From positions 46,569,200-46,633,199 of the forward strand of contig OY744531.1 of assembly GCA_963556195.1 (NCBI GenBank): DNA of 64,000 nt, in the 5' to 3' direction. A model generated the notes under the pieces. The model had not been told where the DNA came from. It did no database searches and was given only the letters and a program-made list of their open reading frames with translations. The stretch's first letter is position 1. Each line of letters opens with the position of its first letter. Of this stretch, positions 48,478 through 58,855 are shown one piece after another. A program made the position numbers and the translations under genes. Origin of the DNA: Sepiola atlantica (taxonomy: Eukaryota > Mollusca > Cephalopoda > Sepiida > Sepiolidae).

Positions 48478-49040
48478 ATCTTGGATGTTATTCTCGCAAT
48501 GTTTCGGCCGATGTAACCCTTGACCTTCTTTAATAAGAATAATAGAAATTATCAATCCAAATCCTAGAAGCAGTATTATTTCAATTACTCGAACTACTAT
48601 CTCCGTATTGGATGTTATTCACACAAGGAATCGGTCGATGTTACATTCGATCTTCTTCATAGGCATCTTGTAAAACTCTGAAATATTTGCGTTGAACTTG
48701 GGTATCTATACGGAATTCCGAACTGACCCAATATTTTATGCACTCGTGCTGATTGTTTCAAATCCGCCAGCAATGCTAGAATTATACACAGGAACAGGTT
48801 GCAACGGATAAGGTTCAAGATGCTATCCTCACTATAGGCGATACTAACTGAGAATAACATTTAAAAATACAAACTTAAGACATTTATAATTGACAAAACG
48901 AGCACAATCTACGCCCGTGCATTAAATAAAGGGTACAGTTTAAAATGCTGTATGTATTCCTGAGTTCGACATACCTACTCCAAAGATTCCTTAAGAGGGT
49001 AGGCGTTACATTGGCCGAAATGTTTTGAGAATAATCAAAG
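48478..49040. repeat. Three copies of a short repeat, two direct and one inverted
   Basis: TTGGATGTTATTCTCGCAAT then TTCGGCCGATGTAAC (48478-48530), TTGGATGTTATTCACACAAG then TCGGTCGATGTTAC (48602-48652), and on the minus strand TTATTCTCAAAACATTTCGG then CCAATGTAACG (48990-49040). The class is unknown; the tandem array at 49030 starts at the edge of the inverted copy. Confidence 0.6.
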
Positions 49041-49252
49041 ATAAGCCTAGTAGTCTGAATACTACAAATAATCAAAGATAAGCCTAGTAGTCTGAATACT
49101 ACAAATAATCAAAGATAAGCCTAGTAGTCTGAATACTACAAATAATCAAAGATAAGCCTAGTAGTCTGAATACTACAAATAATCAAAGATAAGCCTAGTA
49201 GTCTGAATACTACAAATAATCAAAGATAAGCCTAGTAGTCTGAATACTACAA
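49030..49252 (+). repeat. Minisatellite: 37 bp unit, six identical copies
   Basis: The unit begins AATAATCAAAGATAAGCCTA and ends GTAGTCTGAATACTACA. I count six units with no differences between them. There are no spacers, so this is a tandem array and not a CRISPR. Confidence 0.96.
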
Positions 49253-50066
49253 ATAATAAATTAAAAAAAAACATTGCCGTACTACAATTGTTTTACAAAA
49301 CTTCCATACATGCTAGCTGTGGTGTTATCTTAAATGTAAATGTGTGGATACATATTTTATAGCTTCACAATGTGTAAGTATAATAGCGAACAGATATGGA
49401 TGCATCGTATTCCTTATTAAGCTCTCTCCTCATTATCAGAAGACGTAACATAGAGACAATGTATGCTCCTAGGAAAGTCTGCCCGAAATATCGGTCCGCT
49501 TTGAAAGATGTGTCAGAAAGAGAATAATATTTCATTCTTAATTCCACGCGTGGGTAGAACAAGATGTTATGCTTTCGCGTGGGAGAGCGCATTTTCTATC
49601 GGTGATCAGATTAAATCCAAAGGAGATAACTCAGATAGTTATTCAGTTCACGCACTACATGCCATTTTGATAAAATAATGTTATATGAGCTAATAAATAT
49701 TGACTAAATAGAAACTATTTCGTGTATACATTACATAATGGATACATACTTTATCTTTAATCAACTAGTTAGTTTAAAAAATTCTCATTTAGAAAATTAT
49801 TAATGAATTTAAGGTAACTACGTATTTTGATATCTCTAAATCAAAGTTCTTTTACTAAGTGCAAGTATGTATACAGACTTTTCACTCCACAAATTCCCGC
49901 GCCAGAAAACGAAAAACGAAAGGTTTTGAAACGTAAATACTTTTAATGTACTACATATTATCCAAAGAGACCAGTATGTAGGACTTACGGTTTGGTATAA
50001 TACAAATAAAAATAATTTGAAACCGTTTCTACAGTGTTTACATATATAGAGTTAGGTGTGTACGCT
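49253..50066. other. No gene seen
   Basis: GCCCGAAATATCGGTCCGC near 49480 is GC-rich and may be another element end, but I cannot assign it. Confidence 0.4.
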
Positions 50067-50116
<50 letters not shown>

Positions 50117-50143
50117 TATATAATATATATATAAATATATATA

Positions 50144-50222
<79 letters not shown>
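50067..50222. repeat. (TA)n microsatellite, about 155 bp
   Basis: TA run with AAATATATA and AATATATA interruptions in its first half. Confidence 0.95.
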
Positions 50223-50224
<2 letters not shown>

Positions 50225-50231
50225 GTGTGTG

Positions 50232-50395
50232 TGTATATACGGGTTAGTCAAAATAATGGGAACCCCTTAAAATATCAATTAAATGGGTTTTTTTCATATT
50301 GGGTAGGATCACCTTTGGTAGGAATTACAGCTTTAATTATAAGTATAGACTCGTAAAATATTTGTTCCCAAGGAAATGTTTATTTATACTTGCAG
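50232..50395 (+). mobile_element. Probable Tc1-type element end (single end)
   Basis: GGGTTAGTCAAAATAATGGG, then AACCCCTT and GGGTAGGATCACCTTTGG. TCAAAATAATGG-ACC near the tip is a common style of Tc1/pogo terminal repeats. The other end is not found; a Penelope-like fragment follows. Confidence 0.35.
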
Positions 50396-50418
50396 TGAAT
50401 GATGTTGAAAGATATTGA

Positions 50419-50631
50419 TTTAATTTTATTTGTGGAAAGGGCTATGAGGGCAGATTCAATTATTCGACGTGTTGACTTGTTGTGTATTATCTTAACGCCT
50501 AATGTGCTCATACTATGGAGTATGGACATTACTTTGACTTTGAGAAATCCACTTTAATCAAGATAATACACAAGTCAACACGTCGAATCATTGAATCTGC
50601 CCTCATAGCCCTTTCCACAAATAAAATTAAA
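50419..50631. repeat. Inverted repeat, arms about 70 bases
   Basis: TTTAATTTTATTTGTGGAAA ... GTGTATTATC (50419-50491) is the reverse complement, with few differences, of GATAATACACAAGTCAACAC ... TAAA (50562-50631). The arms are 70 bases apart. The right arm lies in a Penelope-like coding fragment, so two fragments face each other here. Confidence 0.9.
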
Positions 50632-51095
50632 CAAAGAATGGGCTTCTACAATATCTCCCCTAACCCATCAAAAGCAATCATTAGTGAAAACAAGATAATT
50701 CTGGACACTGGATGATTCCCTGAGCTTTAAATTAAATATCCTTTGGACCCCTTTCTGCTCTTTAATTTCTCCTCTTCTTTTCCAATGCTACTTCTATGTA
50801 TATTTGATATATATGTATGTATATGTGTTATATATGTGTTTCGATCACATTTATGTGCATATATATATATTTATTTCTATATATATATATTTTTCATATT
50901 TGCATACCCTTCATCTCAACATGAACCCAACCACTATATATATTTCCCATAATTTACAGACCTTCTCGTCTTTTGTCATTTTTGTATTCTTCGTCCGCTC
51001 TTGACAAAGCCCACGTGAAATTTGGGCGAAACGTTGAGCGAAAAGGTCTTTCGCTTTTCCATTTTTAATTTCATACCGTCGGATTATTTTGATCC
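50515..51095 (+). mobile_element. Penelope-like element, 3' part
   Basis: HYFDFEKSTLIKIIHKSTRR, IIESALIALSTNKIKQRMGF and YNISPNPSKAII (50515-50715) fit the last coding part of Penelope-like proteins (FDF---I, -R-IIESALI, N---GFY-LSP). The frame is open for 66 codons and ends at a TGA. The 3' noncoding part ends near GACAAAGCCCACGTGAAATT and GGGCGAAACGTTGAGCG, a phrase typical of Penelope-like ends, followed by a TA tract. Confidence 0.7.

Positions 51096-51098
<3 letters not shown>

Positions 51099-51173
<75 letters not shown>
51099..51173. repeat. (TA)n microsatellite
   Basis: Pure TA run right after the Penelope-like 3' end. Confidence 0.95.
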
Positions 51174-51175
<2 letters not shown>

Positions 51176-51349
51176 ATTTCAATCTTTGTAAGAGATAAAA
51201 TGTGATGCAAACCTCTTCTATTTAGTGAATTAGTTTTATTCTTAGCTAACATAATACTTGTCAAGGATGGGTATTTTAGTAGCTAATAATAATTTGCACG
51301 AAAATTTTATTTATTTCCTTTTTAATCTAAATTGACGGACTTTGAGATA

Positions 51350-51535
51350 GTATAAAAGTATAGTATCTATTCTATTCTCAGTCAGAGGAGAAGTTCTTCT
51401 TTACTGGGGTAAATTTATTTTGTGTCCCATCTAGAATACTTCAGTGTAAATAGCTGGATAGCGTCAACATGTAACAATCAGCCTTGTGCCCAACTTTGCC
51501 GTCGTGGAGAGGTAAAAGAAAATAGAAACGGTCAA
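51350..51535 (+). mobile_element. U2-derived SINE-like repeat, copy C
   Basis: AAAAGTATAGTATCTATTC is the U2 segment with two G-to-A changes, and the downstream complement is deleted. The body CTCAGTCAGAGGAGAAG, TTTTGTGTCCCATCTAGA and the end CAGCCTTGTGCCCAAC then GTCGTGGAGAGGTAAAAG follow the family order. Confidence 0.62.
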
Positions 51536-52119
51536 ACCATATAACTATAAAACAAATTAACTATTGATATATTAAACGCCAAACACATATTAAAAACGAT
51601 AGCAATTTCCCAAGAGAAACTGATTAATTCTGAATAATTCTGAATAATTCTACTCGTTCTTCTTTTCTGCTTGTTCAGTGAGTTTCTTAAGACTGTCATC
51701 GCGTATTTCCTGTTGTTCAATCTGTTTGCATGAGGATCGTTTAATAAATCTTATTTTCTAAATAGTTTTCTCTGCTTATTTCCTGATCTAAAATGACCCC
51801 GCGTATTTAATAAGATACGTGGACATTGAATTCACCATACATATCTCTTAGTACTTATGTTTGTTTATCTTATATTTTTGGGCAGCTAATACAGACCAAC
51901 ATCTAATGCATCTCCTTGATCTTTCTAGTCTCTTTGACATGCAAAGATTTCTAATATCCTTCGATATTTTTGATGTCTGATGCAATGTAAGTGAAAAGTG
52001 TGGATTGCGCCCATCTTCCTTAGACGTACTGCTTTTCATAAGGTTACAAGGTGTAAGAGAATTAATATATTGCTCTTCGTCTGTTTGTTTGCCAGTCGTT
52101 AACCTACTCATCCTCCCTC

Positions 52120-52124
<5 letters not shown>
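51536..52124. other. No gene seen
   Basis: No domain pattern; the 92-codon minus frame at 51848-52126 shows none either. Confidence 0.5.
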
Positions 52125-52180
<56 letters not shown>

Positions 52181-52211
52181 GTATATATATATATATATAT
52201 AGAGAGAGAGA
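52125..52211. repeat. (TA)n/(GA)n microsatellite
   Basis: TA runs with TGTA variants, ending in a short GA run. Confidence 0.95.
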
Positions 52212-52573
52212 TATAAGAAAAAAGAGTGATAAATATGCGACGATTGTCCAAATTTATTTCAAATTTCAATTGTTCAATGCAAGGTTGTCAGTAATAAACT
52301 AGTGTTTATTTTTCTTTCCTTAAGCCAAGGCTTTTCAAAGATCGAAATCTTATCATCAGAGGAGAATACAGATGGATAAGTTGGCTTTCGAAAAAACCAA
52401 AGTTCAAATATTTGAAAAATATGAGAATTATTTTTAAAAATTATTAAAATAATTTTTGTCAAAAAACGTACTGAATGAAAAGAAAATTTCGTGAAAAAGA
52501 TATACAATTGTCCGGGTGGTAAGTTTCCGTTGAAAAAGTTCGGTGAAATTGTAGAAAGTGAAGAAAAACACTT

Positions 52574-52577
<4 letters not shown>
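52212..52577. other. Unclassified TA-anchored sequence
   Basis: GGCTTTTCAAAGATCGAAAT then CTTATCATCAGAGGAG is the style of Penelope-like ends (compare 8580 and 37720). No coding part. Confidence 0.25.

Positions 52578-52617
<40 letters not shown>
52578..52617. repeat. (TA)n microsatellite
   Basis: Pure TA run. Confidence 0.93.
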
Positions 52618-52620
<3 letters not shown>

Positions 52621-52811
52621 GGTGTGTGTTAGTAGGGGTGTTTGTTCTTAGAGGCTAATCCTATGGAACTAGAGTGTTAATGAGATAGTGCTCGATAACA
52701 AGTAGAGCAATATTTGAGTATAAATTGTTAGTATGATTTTTTATTTATACAAATATTTTGGCTTATTTATACAAACAGGGTTTTATAAATACAATGTTAT
52801 ACAATATACAT

Positions 52812-53040
52812 ATCTTGTAAGATCAGTAGAAGAGAATTCCAGCAGAGTGATCGATTATTAAAACAATAAAAAGTAAGAGCGTAATATTTATTTATATATG
52901 TATTACAGAAGATCAGGACAACATTGGTACCGTCGGTTTTAAATCCGACAATTGGAGCAAGCACGTGACAGTCCTGTCTCGTGCTGTTTCAGCTTTGTCC
53001 GATTTGATATTGGCGGTACTAATGTTGTGCTGATCTCTTG
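52812..53040 (+). repeat. Dispersed repeat shared with 63205-63400
   Basis: CTTGTAAGATCAGTAGAAGA, GCAGAGTGATCGATTA, TACAGAAGATCAGGACAACA and TTTCAGCTTTG match TTTGTAAGATGGTAAGAGAA, GCAAAGTGCTCGATTA, TACAGAAAATCAGTAAAACA and TTCAGCTTTG at 63219-63390. The end abuts a TA tract. No coding part. Confidence 0.65.

Positions 53041-53074
<34 letters not shown>
53041..53074. repeat. (TA)n microsatellite
   Basis: TA run between the repeat above and the Helitron-like end below. Confidence 0.92.
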
Positions 53075-53076
<2 letters not shown>

Positions 53077-53125
53077 TAGCAGGGCTACCCGGCGATGCCC
53101 GTGTGCAGAATCAAAAACGTAATGT
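53075..53125 (-). mobile_element. Helitron-like 3' end, minus strand
   Basis: ACTAGCAGGGCTACCCGGCG then ATGCCCGTGTGC. Read on the minus strand it is a GC-rich terminus with GGGC...GCCC pairing that ends in CTAGT at a TA tract. The length of the element is not defined. Confidence 0.45.
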
Positions 53126-53337
53126 GTGTTTACTTAATTTTTTGGCAGATTAAGTTATCACTTTAATCATTGTACTTACATCACTTGCTTTTATACTCTT
53201 ATAAACTCTTATCAAATAATATTTGCAATAGTAGAGGTAGTGCACACCTGAAACAGTAGATTACTATCACATAACTCAATAGTAAGAACAGTATAACTTG
53301 TTCTATGTACAAGTAGGTGATTCTTTATACATGTCGG

Positions 53338-53362
53338 TATATATATATATATATATATATAT
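53338..53362. repeat. (TA)n microsatellite
   Basis: Short TA run. Confidence 0.9.
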
Positions 53363-53377
53363 TCACATGAACATTAG

Positions 53378-53427
53378 CGGATACTGCCGGACACTGGCGG
53401 ACAATAGCGGGCACTGGTGGGTGGTGT
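53378..53427. repeat. 10 bp GC-rich minisatellite, five diverged units
   Basis: AGCGGATACT, GCCGGACACT, GGCGGACAAT, AGCGGGCACT, GGTGGGTGGT: a 10 base period with the core CGGACACT. Confidence 0.7.
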
Positions 53428-53827
53428 CGACTAAAATGGAAAATGGAAAAAATGCTTACTCATTTCCTGTTTGCTATCATGAGGTGGTGATTTTTTTTAT
53501 AGGGATGACAGTAGCTATTTAACCTATTTTCCGCTTAATTTCAATTTATTCATGTATTAATTTAAAATGAACACAATTATATCATGCAGTCTTTTAAAAA
53601 AATAAATTGCAAGTCATTCCTGAAAAAAAATTGCAAGTTCTTTTCCTCAAATTCAACCGGAAATGACATCATAGGGAATAAAGCAATGTAGAGGAAAGGG
53701 AAATTTTAAATCTAATAGATAATTCTAGGAAGAAGGAGGAGGGTGATCAACCCAGCATTTACTTAGCCAACTCATAAATCAAAACAGGAAATGTGTCAGA
53801 ATTTTTTACATTTTACATTTTAGTGGA

Positions 53828-53888
53828 AACTGTTTGAAGGATTCGAACCCAGTTACAAATTAACTTTTGACTTAGCAACCAGCCAACA
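53828..53888 (-). repeat. tRNA-like SINE head, minus strand
   Basis: On the minus strand GGTTGCTAAGT (A-box-like) and GGTTCGAATCC (perfect B box, at 53839-53849) lie about 30 bases apart. The arms do not form a proper cloverleaf, so it is a SINE-type relic and not a tRNA gene. Confidence 0.5.
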
Positions 53889-54090
53889 TTAATGAACACG
53901 GGAAAGAAGGGAATTTAAACACTATTTAATGTGTAAACAAGCGGACATATACAGCAAGCCTAGCTATATAGTGTTCAACTGCCGAGGCAGGAACATTATG
54001 CATAGTATGAATTTTCATATTTTTTTCTAAAGGCCCCACCTTGGTGTTCAGAGGGCGCGCGGTCGCAGTATTTAAAAATATAAAGAAAGT

Positions 54091-54091
<1 letters not shown>

Positions 54092-54143
<52 letters not shown>
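54092..54143. repeat. (TA)n microsatellite
   Basis: Pure TA run. Confidence 0.95.
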
Positions 54144-54147
<4 letters not shown>

Positions 54148-54957
54148 AGACCAGCTTTTTCCTGTCTATTATACTTAGGGTAGGAAGAAAACATAATACA
54201 CTCTACCCTAAGAAAATCACACCTTTACTTGAGGATGTTTACAGAAATGTTTAATAAATTCAATCAGCATACGGTAACACCTATTTTGAGACCCACAAGG
54301 CTTACTCTCCTAAAAACGTATTCAACTGAGAGGGTATAAAAATTATTTCCACCCATCATTTCAGTCCTGTGACACGACACATTTCACCGGTGAAAGTATT
54401 TCATGCGATAATATTACATTTTACGCAGATTATAATTTACTTTCAGAAACCACCATATCTTCGTCTGATAACATAGTAAACATAATCTAATCACGAACTG
54501 CTCTATCATTTAGATTTAACGAATAACGGAATACCGAGTTTAAGCACTCTTAAATTATTGGCGTACATTTACCCACGTGGCGGAATTACAGAATCAATAA
54601 ACAAACGCTTTTACTTTCGAGCAAAACCTAATCAACATGGCGACCACTAATCGAATACTCTAGGTGATATTTCTTAACATAATTACTTCTGTTGTACTTC
54701 TAATTCATATTTAAAACTGTTATACTTCATGACATCCACAAATCACATCCACCACAAATTTGATGTTGCCACGTCAACTTTCAACACATCACGTTTGACT
54801 GTCTCGGCATCCAGAGTCCTTCGATTCCTTTGTTTAGATTTGAGTCACGGTTGCCCTAACGTCACTTTATTGATGACAGTTACATTACATTTTGTACTGT
54901 AGATGTCAGCAAGAAATTGAAAAAATAAACTACCGTATATTAAATATTTCGAAGTCT
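54144..54957. other. No gene seen
   Basis: No recognisable feature. Confidence 0.5.
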
Positions 54958-54963
54958 GTCTGT

Positions 54964-55043
<80 letters not shown>

Positions 55044-55126
55044 ATTTCTTAGTTTGTACATCTAGCTATGTATATTTATCTATGTAGTAAATTATCGCTG
55101 TATATGTCTATATTTCTAGGTATGCA

Positions 55127-55159
<33 letters not shown>

Positions 55160-55202
55160 AGTCTCTGTATATGAGCCTATGCTTCTAATTCTGTCCATCT
55201 AG

Positions 55203-55258
<56 letters not shown>

Positions 55259-55318
55259 TTATCTACCTATCTATTTATGTCTCTGTATACATGGCTATAT
55301 TTCCAAGTATGTACATGC

Positions 55319-55366
<48 letters not shown>

Positions 55367-55760
55367 GTCTTTGTATCTATCGATCTATCTATCTATCTAT
55401 CTATCTATTTATCTATCTATATGTCTGTCTGTGTATCTATCAATCTATCTATCTATCTAGGTGTGTGTACATCTGTATACATTTTTAAGTCTGTCATCTA
55501 TTTATGCATATCTTTCTCTCTATCTATCTATCTATCTATCTATATAAGTCTGTACATCTGGCTATGTATATCTATCAATCTATCTTGTTAAGAATCTGTA
55601 TATATGTCTATATTTCTAAGTTTGAACATCTATCTATCTATATATATATCTATATATCTATCTAAGTCTCGGTATGGATGTCTATATTTATGAGTCTATC
55701 TATCTATCTATCTATCTACATATCTATCTATCTATCTACCTATCTATCTATCTATCCATT
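54958..55760. repeat. (TCTA)n satellite, about 800 bp, with an internal (TA)n tract
   Basis: TCTA repeats fill most of the interval. The longest clean blocks are 54963-55042, about 55320-55370 and 55690-55755. A TA run lies at 55203-55255. Between blocks, degraded phrases such as GTCTGTATATATGTCTATATTTC recur in pieces, suggesting a longer unit of roughly 100-150 bases. The open frames here (Ser/Ile/Tyr/Leu repeats) are not genes. Confidence 0.95.
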
Positions 55761-55854
55761 TGAACCTATGAAGGAACATCTCTGTATTAAAAATTAAAAA
55801 AAAATTGAATGCACATGAGAACAACATGGTTTGAGCAAAATTCATCAACCCACA

Positions 55855-55990
55855 AACATGAGCACTTCGGATTGGGATAAAAATACAAATTGCTGCAGTG
55901 TATATGGCTTACCTGTTCGCTGATCGAGGACAAAGCAGGGCACTTATCCAGTTTTCGGACTCATACTATTTTAGATAGGATTTTCAAGTT
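55855..55990 (-). mobile_element. U2-derived SINE-like repeat, copy I (minus strand, body only)
   Basis: On the minus strand CTTTGTCCTCGATCAGCGAA and then ACTGCAGCAATTTG, TTTTATCCCAATCCGAAGTG match the body of copies A and E. The U2-like part is too diverged to score (AAAATAGTATGAGTCC). Confidence 0.55.
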
Positions 55991-56217
55991 ACATTCTGTT
56001 TCTACGGTAACTTCTGTTTACTTAATTGTTATGTAAAACAACAGAATAGTATAGAATAGTTAACAAAGCTCCCTATTACCATGTTAATAATCTGTTTGTA
56101 AATAATAACGTTATTATTTTAGCACGATCAATAAACTGCAGAAGTACAGAGAAAAGATTAAGTATAGCGTTCTGTTGGTTGTTTACAAAAGTTAAATCAT
56201 TCTTCTATATATCTCCC

Positions 56218-56245
56218 AGGTGACACCGGACCACGAGTCCTGCTA

Positions 56246-56247
<2 letters not shown>
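56218..56247 (+). mobile_element. Helitron-like 3' end, plus strand
   Basis: AGGTGACACCGGACCACGAG then TCCTGCTAGT at the edge of a TA tract. CCTGCTAGT is shared with the minus-strand end at 53075. The 5' end was not found. Confidence 0.4.
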
Positions 56248-56276
<29 letters not shown>

Positions 56277-56297
56277 CACATATATATGCGTGTGTAG

Positions 56298-56347
<50 letters not shown>
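56248..56347. repeat. (TA)n microsatellite
   Basis: TA runs with CATA and GTGTG interruptions. Confidence 0.94.
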
Positions 56348-56350
<3 letters not shown>

Positions 56351-57144
56351 GCCATCCTATGAAATCGTTAATAAGAGTCACAATCCTTTCTGCAATCCGA
56401 ACATATTTTGTACAAATGAACTTGAGTCTGTGTCTCACTACTCTTCTATATTTTAATCATAAATTACTTTTTTATCGCCTGACCACACCTGGATACGAGG
56501 GGCAACATTGTTAATAACTCTGACACGCTCCCCTCTTGGCACTGACCTGATTTTTACTGTGATTGTCTTTTTCCACTCAGGAATCATCTATGGATTGCCA
56601 TCGTAAAGATTATATTTGAGAAACCACACAGAAAATATTTGAGCGTTTAAGATCCGGTGAATCTTGACGCCATTCATAATCACACCTCATACTGGTGAGA
56701 CGGTTGGACATTCGGGATTGACACTCTTTCATTTACCACTACTGCAAACAATATTTCTTTTCTTTCTCTGTGTACGCAAAACCAAACGGAACTTCTATGA
56801 ACATAATTTACTCCAAACATTTCCCATCTATAGAAACCAATTAAACTCTACTGCATTCCTGCTGACTAAAATATAGTCGTCTTTAAGTCCAATGTCAACA
56901 AATTCTTTTCGAGCCGTCTTCTTAAGTAATAAAATGCTGCCCTTTCCACCATTGTTTTCAATCCTCTCATAGTATGATTGATTATCTAAGTGACAATCTC
57001 ATTAACCCTTATCCTCGCGTGGCTTTTGACTTTTGTAAGTTATGACCCTTTAGCATAAAAAAGTACACACTTGCTGTTTTTAAATGGATTATTACACGAA
57101 TTGTATATTCATAATTATTAATAGTAGTTGTTTTAACCATTAAA
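56348..57144. other. No gene seen
   Basis: The frame at 56664-56876 has no domain pattern. Confidence 0.5.
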
Positions 57145-57605
57145 TGCTTTATTTTTTATATTGTTTTTAAAATAATTATTAAGTAAAAATATTTCATAGG
57201 GGTAATATAAAGAAGTGCAAATGATTTTTTGAAACAAATATATATTTATTAAACAAAAATAAATAATGTTGCAAATGTGTAACTAATGGCATTATTGGTA
57301 CAAACATACTCTATGATAAAATATAGAACAAAAAGATATCAATTGCCTTTCGCCGTAATGTCATAGCATAAACAAAACAAAATGCATATTATGCATAAAT
57401 GAACAAGAAAACACCTTATTACATCTATAATATCATACTCTGACTCGCCCGTAACATCGAATATACTATGTAGCGGGTGTGCTGATGCAACCTCATATTA
57501 ATATCTTCTCACACTTGCCAACAGACTCGGTGAATTGGTTAGCGTGCAGTTTTTCATCGCTTCAGATCCATAAACTCCCGGTATTTGATCTCAGTTGAAT
57601 CTATA
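57145..57605 (+). repeat. Unclassified dispersed repeat with tRNA-like right part
   Basis: The left 430 bases match 35830-36275. At 57528-57600, TCGGTGAATTGGTTAGCGTG resembles an A box region and GGTATTTGATCTC a weak B box. This suggests a SINE whose head is at the right, or a SINE fused to the repeat. Confidence 0.5.
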
Positions 57606-58564
57606 ACACTACTTTTACTAAAGATACTGACACTATTCACTTGATCTCGAATATGAGTACTTGCCTCAAAAATGAATTAAGGAAACGGGACTAATATAAA
57701 GGGCCATGTCTAATGTCTTAGCACTCCGATTCATATGAACTATGTTGCTTTTTTTAATTCATATACGCAGTAATTCCTATTATGAAAGAATAGATTCCAA
57801 CCAGGTATAACTAAAGCATAGCATAATGATTTACCCACCGGTTTTGATAAGATCACGGACGCTGAGCTTGGTCATTACCAAGTGGGTGAGCATTAAGGAT
57901 GCCTGCCGCCCTATGTGGAAGGAAGTGACACCTTCCTACAAAAACCTACAAAATTAACGTCGTTAAAATGATCTCATCTTAGCAGGATAAACATACGACT
58001 ATAGCTTCTTGTAAATTTGATATTCTCTAAACACTTTCGTCTTCGGAGGAAGCCAGCCTAACTCGTCCAGGATGCATGTCGCACTGGGAGTAATAGTTAA
58101 AACGAAAACGTTCTCTTCAAGATATAGTTTACAAGAAGTAATGCCATTCAACAACGAATAATGTCAAACATAACGTGTCTTCCATGCTAAAAAACTGAAA
58201 ACAAACCAATACCAAACCAATACCAAACCAATGGGTTATTATAGAGAATGGTAAAAAAGGTTATATTACCTGTTCTTTCTCTTCATTTCCTCTTCGCAGA
58301 TCAATACTCTCTGGGCATTTCAAATGATTTTAATGGCCGCTGTTTGACGCTGTACAACTGCCAATCTCTCATATTTGATAGTTGGCTCAAATAAAGAAAT
58401 TATTGATCTGACAATCTCATGGCACGTTCAATATGTGGTAATTAAGCCAATAAAACGACCTAAAGAATTTACGAGAATCTAATCGATCAATGCTCAATAT
58501 TTTTCTCCTCTAAATATTGAATGACTTAAGAAAATTAATTTTATTTTTGCTTTCATTTTATTTT
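57606..58564. other. No gene seen
   Basis: A small tandem repeat (ACCAAACCAAT, three units) lies near 58200-58230. Confidence 0.5.
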
Positions 58565-58855
58565 AGTAAGTAAGTGCTCCGAAATCAAGGGGCCCCTTTC
58601 TAGAGCTAACACTTGATTTCTATATGAGTAACATAGATATCCGAATGTTCAATCTAGAGTATCCTTTACCTCCCAAACGTTGAGTAAGTTAAGAAGTGAA
58701 GAACACTAACATTCCTCTACTTTATTGACCAGTCAACTATATTATAGTATATCTTTTGGTCGCTTGGTCTTATGGATTCCAGAACAAGGATTCATCTAGT
58801 CTGGTGGAATATCATTCTTAGTGATGTTATTTGAGGTAAGATCACTAGAAGAATA
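58565..58855 (-). mobile_element. Orphan LINE 5' region
   Basis: Matches the 5' noncoding region of LINE copy 3 (17385-17665) in the same orientation: ACATAGATATCCGAAT, GACCAGTCAACTATATTATA, GGTCGCTTGGTCTTATGGAT, AGTCTGGTGGAATATC. On the minus strand the match continues to TAAAATGA, where the copy 3 coding region begins, and then stops. No other LINE part is present nearby. Confidence 0.75.

Noticed and set aside
49030..49252. CRISPR array
   Set aside because: The units are contiguous with no variable spacers, and the setting is eukaryotic repeat DNA.
52212..52577. Hammerhead ribozyme of a Penelope-like end
   Set aside because: I looked for the CTGATGA and GAAA core elements at the TA-anchored ends (8580, 37720, 51000, 52300) and did not find them in the right arrangement.
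55277..55591. 104-codon Ser/Ile/Tyr/Leu-rich open frame
   Set aside because: It is the translation of the TCTA satellite.
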